Shown here in pieces: positions 6,249-13,202 of a DNA stretch of 22,954 nt. Position 1 is the stretch's first letter. Each line of letters begins with the position of its first letter. Below the pieces are notes generated by a model that made no database searches, was not told the origin of the DNA, and worked only from the letters and a program-made list of their open reading frames with translations. The stretch is from Cellvibrionaceae bacterium. Its GTDB lineage: Bacteria; Pseudomonadota; Gammaproteobacteria; Pseudomonadales; Cellvibrionaceae. Location: assembly GCA_030597965.1 (NCBI GenBank), contig JAUVQU010000010.1:1-22954 (forward strand). Direction: 5' to 3'. Position numbers and translations under genes: made by a program.

Positions 6249-7832
6249 CTACTGCTGTTCGGCCATTTTTTGTAATTCTGGTTTCATTACTTTACCGGTT
6301 GCATTGAGCGGTAAAGCGGTTTCGAAACGAACTTTGCGCGGTGTTTTGTAGTTCGCCATATTAGCGCGACACCAGTCGATAAATTCGCGGTCAGTCAGCT
6401 CCTCACCTTCTTTAAGTACCACAAAGGCCATGGCGACTTCACCCATGCGCTCATCAGGAATACCTATGACGGCGTTCATGGCAATAGCGGGGTGGGTTGA
6501 GATGATGTTTTCAATTTCGGCGGGGTAGCAGTTGAAGCCGCCAGTGATGAACATGTCTTTCATACGGTCAGTGATGCGCAGGTTGCCATTTTCGTCGATG
6601 ATGCCAACGTCACCCGTGTGTAACCAGCCTTCAGAGTCAATTGTTTCTGCAGTGGCTGCTTCATCGTTGAAGTAGCCTTGCATGACATTGAAGCCTCGAA
6701 CAACGATTTCACCGGCTTCGCCTTGAGGAGTTTTCTGGTTGTTGCTGTCAACGGTACGAACTTCTACTTCAGGTAGTGCTCGGCCTGAAGTGGTGGCAAT
6801 TGTCTCAGCATCATCACCGTCGCGACACATGGTCACTACGCCACAGCTCTCGGTAAGACCGTAAGCGGTAAGTACTCGTTCAAAGCCCAATACATCCTTC
6901 ATCTTGTGGATCATTTCGACGGGAATAGCAGCAGCACCAGTGGTGGCGCGTTTCAGACTGGATATGTCGTAATCACCCAGTTTAGGGGAGGCCAGCAGGG
7001 TTTGGAAAACAGTAGGGGGGCCAGGCAGGACGGTAACTTTGTCATTCTGAATGCGCATCAGGATGGCTTCCGCGTCAAAGATGTCGTGTGGCATGACTGT
7101 GGCGCCGTACATCAGTGAGACCAGCACGCCGGCTTTGTAGCCAAAGCTGTGAAAAAATGGGCTGATGATCAGGTAGCGATCGCCTTCTTCAATACCCACC
7201 AAGTCGCCCCAACTGGCAAATGTTTTAATGTTCTGCTGGTGGCCGGTCATGACGCCTTTGGGGGTGCCGGTTGTGCCGGAAGTAAACAGAAGGTCGGATG
7301 TGTCGTCGCCGGATACGTTGTTGGCGCGTTCGGCCGCTTCGGTGTTACTGATATTTTCACCGGCGGTTAAGAATTCATCCCAAGAGATTTTATTGTCGCT
7401 GTTGGTATTGCCTTCACGAAATACAACAATTTCCTCTAGGTCTGGCGTGTCTTCGTTGTCCAGCAGGGCTGGGTAGTCACAGCCTAGGAAGCTACCAATC
7501 GAAAATACCATTTTAGCGCCGCTGGAACGCAGTATCTGTGCGGCTTCAGGACCTTTGTAGCGAGTGTTGAGTGTTACCAGGACAGCGCCTGCGCGCTGCA
7601 GACCTAGGCCTGCGATGATCCACTCACGAATATTTGGGGCCCAAACGCCGATGCGGTCACCGGGTTGAATGCCTTTGGCGATCAGACTGCGAGCTACCTG
7701 GTCGGTGAGCTGGTCGAATTCACGGAAGCTGATGTTGACGCCGCCTTCTTCGATAAAGGTCTGGTCATTATAAGTTTGAGCTGCTTCTTTAATAAGCTGC
7801 GGGGTGGTGATTGCTTGGCTGGGTATGGTCAT
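6249..7832 (-). CDS. fadD3: Acyl-CoA synthetase, HIP-CoA ligase type (FadD3-like)
   Basis: ANL-superfamily AMP-forming acid:CoA ligase of 527 residues. The phosphate-binding loop FTSGTTGTPKG is at 183-193. Other family motifs are YGLTE at 324-328, GWLHTGD at 402-408, the hinge region RMKDMFITGG around 423-432, and the catalytic Lys514 in NATGKVMK. Its place beside hsaC and opposite the ipd genes makes HIP, the propionate-bearing C/D-ring indanedione left after A/B cleavage, the most likely substrate; this is the role of FadD3 in actinobacteria. Specificity cannot be read from sequence, so a side-chain steroid acid ligase is an alternative. It is the first gene of the leftward transcript and faces the 606-bp divergent region. 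Its ribosome site is weak. Confidence 0.85.
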   Translation of the reverse strand: MTIPSQAITTPQLIKEAAQTYNDQTFIEEGGVNISFREFDQLTDQVARSLIAKGIQPGDRIGVWAPNIREWIIAGLGLQRAGAVLVTLNTRYKGPEAAQILRSSGAKMVFSIGSFLGCDYPALLDNEDTPDLEEIVVFREGNTNSDNKISWDEFLTAGENISNTEAAERANNVSGDDTSDLLFTSGTTGTPKGVMTGHQQNIKTFASWGDLVGIEEGDRYLIISPFFHSFGYKAGVLVSLMYGATVMPHDIFDAEAILMRIQNDKVTVLPGPPTVFQTLLASPKLGDYDISSLKRATTGAAAIPVEMIHKMKDVLGFERVLTAYGLTESCGVVTMCRDGDDAETIATTSGRALPEVEVRTVDSNNQKTPQGEAGEIVVRGFNVMQGYFNDEAATAETIDSEGWLHTGDVGIIDENGNLRITDRMKDMFITGGFNCYPAEIENIISTHPAIAMNAVIGIPDERMGEVAMAFVVLKEGEELTDREFIDWCRANMANYKTPRKVRFETALPLNATGKVMKPELQKMAEQQ

Positions 7833-7910
7833 AGTTACCGTTTTCGCTATAGCTTTGCAGTTGTTTGTTGTAAGGATACTTGTAGTGTACGGGTATCCAT
7901 CTACGCTTAT

Positions 7911-7923
7911 ACAGACAGTCTGT
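7911..7923. promoter_or_regulatory. Palindromic operator-like site ACAGAC-A-GTCTGT
   Basis: A perfect 13-bp inverted repeat with one central base lies 78 bp upstream of the fadD3 start, beside a TATAAG on the minus strand. Size and symmetry suit a TetR-type repressor, the class (KstR, KstR2) that controls steroid catabolism in actinobacteria. It does not match the published mycobacterial KstR or KstR2 motifs as I recall them. No regulator gene is in the window, so the binding protein is unknown. Confidence 0.5.
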
Positions 7924-8219
7924 TAATGTTAGTGCACTCGCGGTGGACTGCACACTTTAAAGTATTATTGGCTCAATGGGCGAGTGCTGTTTATATTGAG
8001 TCTGCTATTAAGTGCGTCCTTAAGTGTAACAAGGGTTGCCTTGTATGGGTTACTCGTTAAACTGAGCTGTCTGATTTTCTTAGTTTTTTGACAGTGTAAA
8101 AGGTATAGAAAGACCCTGAAGTTGTCATAGTCAACTTGGACGATGATGCCTGTGGCTGCACTACGGATAATGATTTACAAGCGATCAAGGTGGGGTTTTA
8201 GCGCCTTGAGACAATAAAT

Positions 8220-8254
8220 AACGGCGTCAGCTATTCTGGTTGGCGCTGTTTTGT
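8220..8254 (+). terminator. Terminator- or attenuator-like hairpin in the ipdA leader
   Basis: A 12-bp stem with three G-T wobbles pairs 8220-8231 with 8239-8250 around a 7-nt loop. It is followed by TTGTT, so the downstream tract reads TGTTTTGTT. This is a modest intrinsic terminator shape. As no gene precedes it on this strand, it could act as a leader attenuator for ipdA or simply be fortuitous. Confidence 0.4.
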
Positions 8255-8304
8255 TAATCCCTCAATATAAATTGCAGGATTAACACAGCACAGTTTTGTG
8301 CTGT
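8253..8304 (+). promoter_or_regulatory. Overlapping alternative hairpins in the leader
   Basis: GTTAATCC (8253-8260) is the reverse complement of GGATTAAC (8277-8284). Immediately after, ACAGCACA (8285-8292) pairs with TGTGCTGT (8297-8304) around a GTTT loop. The upstream GCTGT at about 8245-8249 can also pair with part of ACAGCACA. Several folds would then compete with each other and with the hairpin at 8220-8250. Confidence 0.4.
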
Positions 8305-8326
8305 CATGAGCCAAAGGTGAATGCGA

Positions 8327-8376
8327 GCCCGGTAAAATCAAGAAGTTTCACATAACTTCGCCAGATTTTACCGGGC
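8327..8376. repeat. Long two-tier hairpin in the ipdA leader
   Basis: A perfect 13-bp outer stem (8327-8339 with 8364-8376, GCCCGGTAAAATC and its complement) encloses a perfect 6-bp inner stem (GAAGTT 8342-8347 with AACTTC 8354-8359). A 6-nt loop closes it, and 2- and 4-nt unpaired segments form an asymmetric internal bulge. There is no T-run, so it is not a standard terminator. It ends 62 bp before the ipdA ATG. Confidence 0.75.
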
Positions 8377-8438
8377 AACAGTTAAGCAGGTCAGTACGGC
8401 CTGTTTAAATTACTAATTAATAGTTGGAGAGATAGCCC

Positions 8439-9314
8439 ATGAGTAAAGTTCTTTCTGCGCAGGAAGCTGTTGCGCAAATTGAAGACGGCATGACCATCGG
8501 TATAGGTGGTTGGGGTCCGCGTCGTAAGCCAATGGCTTTGATTCGCGAACTGCTGCGTTCCGATGTGAAAGATTTGACCGTTGTAGCTTACGGCGGTGCA
8601 GATGTCGGTATGTTGTGTGCTGCGGGTAAAGTAAAGAAGGTTGTCTTTGCTTTTGTTTCCTTGGACTTTATTCCACTGGAGCCTTTCTTCCGTAAAGCCC
8701 GTCAAACCGGTTCTATTGAGACCTTCGAAATCGACGAAGGCATGATGCTGCTAGGTTTGCGCGCGGCGTCTTGGGGTGTTCCGTATATTCCAACCCAGAT
8801 TGGTTTGGGAACCGACGTTATTAAAGTAAACCCGGATCTTAAGGTGATCGACAGCCCTTATGATGATAAAGAGTGGGTGGCTATGCCGGCACTCAAGCTG
8901 GACGTTTCTTTGATTCATGTTGAGCGTGCCGACGAACGTGGTGTTTGCCAGATCAAGAGTCCGGATATGTTTATGGACGAGTGGTTTGCTCGTGCTGCCG
9001 ACAAGACTTTTGTTTCTTGTGAGGAAATTGTAGAGACCGATTTCTTTGCTCAGGATGACGAATCTCGATTTGTTTTCTGGGAGCGTTCAATGACTACGGG
9101 TGTTGTTCATATTCCAGGTGGCGCACACCCAACATCTTGTCAGCCTGTTTATGGTTTTGATGTGCCGCATACCAAAGAGTACAACGGTTTTGCTAAAGAA
9201 GGCGGCTTTGAGGGTTATGCAGATAAATATATTAACGGTAAGACTGAAGCTGATTATCAGGAAGCAGTGGGTGGCTTAGACGCTATCCGTCAGATACCTT
9301 TGCCAGTTTATTAA
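8439..9314 (+). CDS. ipdA: COCHEA-CoA hydrolase alpha subunit (CoA-transferase family)
   Basis: CoA-transferase family I alpha-subunit fold, 291 residues. IpdAB hydrolytically opens the last carbocycle (ring C) of the steroid CoA ester COCHEA-CoA. Seen here are the N-terminal GIGGWGPRRKP glycine-rich loop (about 21-31), an EIDEGMMLLGLRAA segment (97-110) carrying acidic residues, and a GLGTDV motif (122-127). In characterised IpdA a Glu near position 105 is essential; Glu100 is the likeliest equivalent by position. A strong GGAGAG ribosome site precedes the ATG, and ipdB follows after 30 bases. It is the first gene of the rightward operon. Ordinary 3-oxoacid CoA-transferase activity is the alternative, made unlikely by echA20 and ipdC nearby. 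Confidence 0.88.
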   Translation: MSKVLSAQEAVAQIEDGMTIGIGGWGPRRKPMALIRELLRSDVKDLTVVAYGGADVGMLCAAGKVKKVVFAFVSLDFIPLEPFFRKARQTGSIETFEIDEGMMLLGLRAASWGVPYIPTQIGLGTDVIKVNPDLKVIDSPYDDKEWVAMPALKLDVSLIHVERADERGVCQIKSPDMFMDEWFARAADKTFVSCEEIVETDFFAQDDESRFVFWERSMTTGVVHIPGGAHPTSCQPVYGFDVPHTKEYNGFAKEGGFEGYADKYINGKTEADYQEAVGGLDAIRQIPLPVY

Positions 9315-9344
9315 TCTGCCACGAACAATGAAGGAATAGAGATA

Positions 9345-10148
9345 ATGAGTACTCCTGCAAATGACTACACCCTGGCAGAATTGATGATTACTGCCGCAGC
9401 TGAAGCTTTCCGTAATGAAGGTGAAGTGCTGGCTACTGGTATTGGCATGCTTCCGCGTCTTGCGGCCAGCGTGGCGATGAAGACGTTTAATACAGACCTG
9501 ATGATGACGGATTCAGAGGCTTATTTGTTGAGTGAGCCAAACCCTGTTACCGGGCGCACTTCTCACGTAGGTCAGAAGTCTGAAACCTGGATGGGTTTTT
9601 CCCGCATTTTCGATAATGTGTGGAGTGGTAAACGTCACGCCATGATTGGTCCAACTCAGATTGACAGATTTGGCCAGGCCAATATTTCTGCTCTGGGTGG
9701 TACTTATGATCAGCCTAAAGTGATGATGTTGGGTGTGCGCGGTTTACCGGGTAACTCCATCAGTCATGGCAACAGCTTTTTCGTGCCGAGCCACAGCAAG
9801 AAAGTGTTTGTTGAAGGCGAGTGCGACATGGTCGGTTCCATCGGTTATAACCCGGACCGTCTGCCGAAAGGTTACAAGCTGGACGATGTGAAAATTAGCA
9901 TTATAGTTACTGATCTGTGTGTAATGGATTTTGGTGGCGTTAATCATGCTCCGCGTTTGGTGAGCCTGCATCCTGGCATTACGGCTGAGCAGGTGGTTGA
10001 AAACACCGGTTTTGAACTTGAAATTCCTGCGGATGTTTCAACTACACCGGCTCCAACTGAAGAGCAGATGGCTATTATTCAGGAGATGGATCCTAAGAAT
10101 GGTCGCGCTTATCAGATAAAAGGCAATCCTAAGGGCGACCGCTCTTAA
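9345..10148 (+). CDS. ipdB: COCHEA-CoA hydrolase beta subunit (CoA-transferase family)
   Basis: CoA-transferase beta-subunit fold, 267 residues, partner of the preceding IpdA in a heteromeric ring-opening hydrolase. The beta-subunit glycine-rich loop is represented by ATGIGMLPRLAA (30-41). At the place where true CoA-transferases carry the SENG catalytic Glu motif, this protein reads TDSEAYLLSEP (about 55-65), so SENG is not conserved. That agrees with a hydrolase that does not move CoA. GVRGLPGNS (around 130-138) and VGSIGYNPDRLP (around 162-173) are other family-like stretches. An AAGGA ribosome site lies 9 bases before the ATG. After the stop comes a 121-bp spacer before the next gene. Confidence 0.87.
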   Translation: MSTPANDYTLAELMITAAAEAFRNEGEVLATGIGMLPRLAASVAMKTFNTDLMMTDSEAYLLSEPNPVTGRTSHVGQKSETWMGFSRIFDNVWSGKRHAMIGPTQIDRFGQANISALGGTYDQPKVMMLGVRGLPGNSISHGNSFFVPSHSKKVFVEGECDMVGSIGYNPDRLPKGYKLDDVKISIIVTDLCVMDFGGVNHAPRLVSLHPGITAEQVVENTGFELEIPADVSTTPAPTEEQMAIIQEMDPKNGRAYQIKGNPKGDRS

Positions 10149-10161
10149 GGGTTTAAAGATT

Positions 10162-10250
10162 GGGCGGCTTACTAGTCGCCCGGCTTTATAGATATAAAAA
10201 GATTTGTTTCGAACCACATTCAAAATTTGACCCTCCTTCGATAAAGGGTC
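10162..10250 (+). other. Small hairpins in the ipdB-DUF35 spacer
   Basis: The 121-bp spacer holds GGGCG (10162-10166) pairing with CGCCC (10177-10181), and GACCCT (10229-10234) pairing with AGGGTC (10245-10250). The first is followed by only a short T-rich tract, so termination would be weak. These may tune relative expression of the genes on either side. There is no coding evidence. Confidence 0.35.
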
Positions 10251-10269
10251 TAACGACAGCGGTGACGAC

Positions 10270-10713
10270 ATGACTGAACAAGCTAAACCACAGGTGCCAG
10301 CCCTAGAAGGTTGGTTCACTATGGACAGCGATAAGCCCCATCTACTGGGCTCGCAATGTACCAGTTGCGGTACCTATTATTTCCCCCAGCAGAAGAACTT
10401 CTGCAAAAACCCAAGTTGTGATGGCGAAGAATTTAACGAAGTCCCGCTAAGCCGTACCGGCAAGCTGTGGTCTTTTACCAATGCCAGTTATAAGCCGCCA
10501 GCGCCTTTCATCGCTGACGATCCTTTTGTGCCTTACACCATTGCAGCGGTAGAGCTGGATAAAGAGAAAATGGTTGTTTTAGGTCAGGCGGTAACCGGTG
10601 TGGATGTATCGGATTTAAAAGCAGGTATGGAAATGGAGCTGGTGCTCGAGACCCTGTTTGAAGACGACGAATCTGAAAAGCTAACCTGGAAGTGGAAGCC
10701 AGTTTCCGTTTAA
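10270..10713 (+). CDS. DUF35 / OB-fold zinc-ribbon protein, partner of thiolase-like enzyme
   Basis: A 147-residue protein with an N-terminal rubredoxin-like zinc ribbon (Cys30-Thr-Ser-Cys33, then CKNPSC about a dozen residues later) followed by an OB-fold acyl-CoA-associated domain (VPYTIAAVEL and later). Stand-alone DUF35 proteins, and the DUF35 domain of ChsH2, bind thiolase-like proteins such as Ltp2 or Sal1 and are needed for their steroid aldolase activity. The thiolase-like gene follows after 35 bases, the same arrangement. The ribosome site is weak, which suggests translational dependence on flanking genes or lower output. The exact reaction is unknown: side-chain cleavage and a ring-C/D step are both possible. 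Confidence 0.85.
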   Translation: MTEQAKPQVPALEGWFTMDSDKPHLLGSQCTSCGTYYFPQQKNFCKNPSCDGEEFNEVPLSRTGKLWSFTNASYKPPAPFIADDPFVPYTIAAVELDKEKMVVLGQAVTGVDVSDLKAGMEMELVLETLFEDDESEKLTWKWKPVSV

Positions 10714-10748
10714 CAAAGGCACCACTTAATTGATTTGGAGTGATTTGA

Positions 10749-11930
10749 ATGTCGAATGAGATTGCAGTAATAGGCGTTGGCATGCACCCCTGGGGTAAAT
10801 GGGGTAAGAATTTTGTTGAGTATGGTGTAAAAGCCGCTCGTGATGCCATTAAAGATGCCGGTATCGATTGGAAAGACGTAGGCTTTGTCTCAGGTGCAGC
10901 GACCATGCGTTGTGGCTACCCGGGCTATGTTGCCGGTGCTACCTTTGCGCAAGCATTGGGTTGGCAGGGCGCTGAAGTAAACACCAGTTATGCTGCGTGT
11001 GCTTCAGGCTCTCAGGCACTGGCCGCGGCTCGCGCCAAAATTTTATCTGGCGAGACGGAAGTGGCTCTGGTGATTGGTGCTGACACCACACCTAAAGGCT
11101 TTTTGGCGCCACAGGGCGGAGAGCGTCCGGATGATCCCGATTGGGTTCGTTTCCGTTTGGGTATTACTAATCCGACGTATTTTGCCCTTTATGCTCGTCG
11201 TCGTATGGAAATTTACGGCGATACCCAAGATGACTTTGCGCTGGTTAAAGTGAAAAATGCCGAACACGGTTTCACTAACCCATACGCACGTTACAAGAAG
11301 AAGTTCACTGCAGAAGACGTTGCTGCATCGGCTATGGTTGCTGATCCATTACGTTTGATGGACGTGTGTGCGACCTCAGACGGCGGCGCTGCGTTGATCG
11401 TTTGTAGCGAAGCCTACGCCAAGAAAATTGGTAAAGCTGATGCTGTTAAAGTGTCTGCGATTTCTACTGTGACACCTACCTACGCTTCATCTGTCATCGA
11501 AATGCCTGAGATGGCAACCGATTCTGGTGCTGTTGTTGAAGCACAGAGTTTCCGTGCAGCCTTGCCAATGAAAGCTTACGAAGAAGCTGGTGTTGGCCCA
11601 GAAGATGTTAGTTTGGCGGAGGTTTATGATTTGTCGACCGCGCTAGAGCTAGACTGGATGGAAGACTTGCGTCTCTGTGAGCGTGGCGCTGCGGCGGCCA
11701 TGCTTCGCGCAGGTGACACCAAGTTAGGTGGTCGTTTACCAATCAACACTTCCGGCGGCTTGGCTTGTTTTGGTGAAGCCGTACCGGCTCAAGCCCTTTC
11801 GCAGGTATGTGAGTTGACTTGGCAGTTACGTGGTCAGGCAGGTGATCGTCAGGTTGAAAATGCTAAGGTCGGTATTACCGCTAACCAAGGTTTATTTGGT
11901 CACGGCTCTTCGGTTATTTTGACGAAGTAA
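10749..11930 (+). CDS. Thiolase-like (lipid-transfer/Ltp type) enzyme, probable steroid aldolase or non-canonical thiolase
   Basis: Thiolase-superfamily protein of 393 residues with a nucleophile-type Cys84 (YAACASGSQ). The usual downstream catalytic motifs are altered. Where thiolases have HDAF/NEAF it reads AEVYDLST, placing Tyr293-Asp294. Where they have GHPxG it reads SGGLACFGEAVPA (335-347), with no His. The C-terminus keeps a GHGSS segment (384-388). Ltp2-type retro-aldolases use a tyrosine near 294 and pair with a DUF35 domain, like the gene just upstream. It is therefore more likely to cleave a C-C bond by retro-aldol chemistry than by thiolysis. It lies between ipdB and ipdC, which suggests a C/D-ring or late acyl-CoA step. 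The fold call is firm; the reaction is inference. Confidence 0.85.
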   Translation: MSNEIAVIGVGMHPWGKWGKNFVEYGVKAARDAIKDAGIDWKDVGFVSGAATMRCGYPGYVAGATFAQALGWQGAEVNTSYAACASGSQALAAARAKILSGETEVALVIGADTTPKGFLAPQGGERPDDPDWVRFRLGITNPTYFALYARRRMEIYGDTQDDFALVKVKNAEHGFTNPYARYKKKFTAEDVAASAMVADPLRLMDVCATSDGGAALIVCSEAYAKKIGKADAVKVSAISTVTPTYASSVIEMPEMATDSGAVVEAQSFRAALPMKAYEEAGVGPEDVSLAEVYDLSTALELDWMEDLRLCERGAAAAMLRAGDTKLGGRLPINTSGGLACFGEAVPAQALSQVCELTWQLRGQAGDRQVENAKVGITANQGLFGHGSSVILTK

Positions 11931-12067
11931 TAGTAGTACATTGTACCTAGTGTACATTTGGCTCAAAGGGAGAGGTGTCAGGCGCTGTTGTTAAGGACTG
12001 TTGTTTAAGTCATACAATGTGCTGCATCTCTCTTTCTGGTTTTAGATAGTTTTTAAAAGGTTGTTTT

Positions 12068-13132
12068 ATGAATCCGGCATTAAATACCAAACTTTGTGAA
12101 TTGCTTGGCTGTAAGTACCCCGTTATTCAAACCGCCATGGGCTGGGTTGCAGACCCTACATTGGTTGCAGGTACCTGTAATGCCGGTGGTTTTGGTTTCT
12201 TGGCGGGTGCGGTGATGACCCCTGCAGAAGTAGAAGCCGGTATTATTGAAATCAAATCTAAGACAGACAAGCCATTCGGTGTGAACTTTCACATGTACAC
12301 CGAAGGTGCTGAAGAAATTGTTGATATCTGTGTTAAACACGGTGTTCGAGCGGTAAGTTACAGTCGTTCACCTTCCAAAGCGTTTGTGCAAAAGCTGAAA
12401 GATGCCAATATCGTTTGTATTCCTACCGTTGGCGCTCTTAAGCACGCTGTTAAAGCGGTAGAAATGGGTGCCGATGCCATTGTAGTGCAGGGTGGTGAAG
12501 GTGGTGGTCACACGGGTGGTGTTGCCAGTTCCATTTTATTGCCTCAGGTAGTTGATGCACTGCCTGATGTGCCTGTGGTTGCAGCAGGTGGCTTTAAAGA
12601 CGGTCGCGGCCTTGTTGCTGCATTGAGTTTTGGTGCTGTCGGCATTGCCATGGGGACACGCTTCTTGATGAGTCAGGAGAGCCCGGTACCTGAGCAGACC
12701 AAAGCTGAATACGTTAAAGCGCCTACCGAAAAGATTATTGTCAGTAAAAAGCTGGATGGCATGCCACAGCGAATGATCAATAACAGTTATTTGCAGAAGC
12801 TGCAAAACACTTCTGGTCTGGGTATGTTGGTTATGGCCCTGATAAATGGCCTGGCTTTTACTAAGCTTACCGGTAGCTCTTTGTTTGGCATGCTTAAATC
12901 TGCATGGCAAATGAAAAAGGCTAATGGTTCTACTTTGGGGCAGACCATGATGGCGGCTAATGCACCAATGATGATTCAGGAGGCGATGGTTCAAGGCCAC
13001 CCTGAGAAGGGTATTTTGCCATCTGGTCAGGTAGCTGGCGCGATCGATAGTTTGCCGACCTGTGAAGAAATTGTCGGTGGTATAGCCCAGCAAGCTGAAG
13101 AGACACTGGCTAGATTTGCCGGCGCAGAATAG
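12068..13132 (+). CDS. ipdC: IpdC-like FMN oxidoreductase (nitronate monooxygenase family)
   Basis: TIM-barrel flavoprotein of the nitronate monooxygenase/2-nitropropane dioxygenase family, 354 residues, essentially the length of mycobacterial IpdC (about 355). The FMN phosphate-binding segments QGGEGGGHTGG (about 141-151) and AAGGFKDGRG followed by GAVGIAMGTRF (about 175-203) are present. The N-terminal P-V-I-Q-T-A-M-G strand of the family is at 18-25. In steroid ring C/D degradation IpdC acts on the HIC-CoA-derived intermediate before ring D is opened by EchA20. A 137-bp spacer precedes it, and an AAGG ribosome site lies about 8 bases before the ATG. echA20 follows 70 bases downstream. Nitronate oxidation itself is the alternative but does not suit the context. 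Confidence 0.88.
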   Translation: MNPALNTKLCELLGCKYPVIQTAMGWVADPTLVAGTCNAGGFGFLAGAVMTPAEVEAGIIEIKSKTDKPFGVNFHMYTEGAEEIVDICVKHGVRAVSYSRSPSKAFVQKLKDANIVCIPTVGALKHAVKAVEMGADAIVVQGGEGGGHTGGVASSILLPQVVDALPDVPVVAAGGFKDGRGLVAALSFGAVGIAMGTRFLMSQESPVPEQTKAEYVKAPTEKIIVSKKLDGMPQRMINNSYLQKLQNTSGLGMLVMALINGLAFTKLTGSSLFGMLKSAWQMKKANGSTLGQTMMAANAPMMIQEAMVQGHPEKGILPSGQVAGAIDSLPTCEEIVGGIAQQAEETLARFAGAE

Positions 13133-13202
13133 TTTCTAAATTTTTTATACATTTATAAAACACTCGGTGCTTTTTCAGGCTGGGATTTAAGGAGAGAAAC
13201 AC

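Larger units (their letters stand above)
7833..8438. other. 606-bp divergent control region between fadD3 and ipdA
   Basis: No protein-coding gene is supported here. The region separates the leftward hsa and rightward ipd transcripts. It contains a perfect 13-bp palindrome (7911-7923), a smaller 6-bp inverted repeat (7874-7879 with 7893-7898), AAGTTG...CAACTT near 8120-8140, a terminator-like hairpin (8220-8250), two overlapping hairpins (8253-8304) and a long stem (8327-8376). I could not settle on promoters by eye. If the ipdA start site is far upstream, its mRNA would have a long structured leader. Confidence 0.7.

Noticed and set aside
7665..8060. 131-codon rightward open frame reaching into the divergent region
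   Set aside because: Its first half is antisense to fadD3 and the remainder has no coding character or ribosome site.
8088..8109. Sigma70 promoter (TTGACA ... TATAGA) in the divergent region
   Set aside because: TTGACA at 8088-8093 is perfect, but the TATAGA at 8104-8109 is only 10 bp away and no suitable -10 lies at 16-18 bp.
10508..10906. 132-codon leftward open frame across the DUF35/thiolase junction
   Set aside because: Shadow of two well-supported genes; no start signal or domain.
12536..13093. 185-codon open frame antisense to ipdC
   Set aside because: It lies fully within ipdC, has no ribosome site and a low-complexity composition, and the sense protein is a clear family match.
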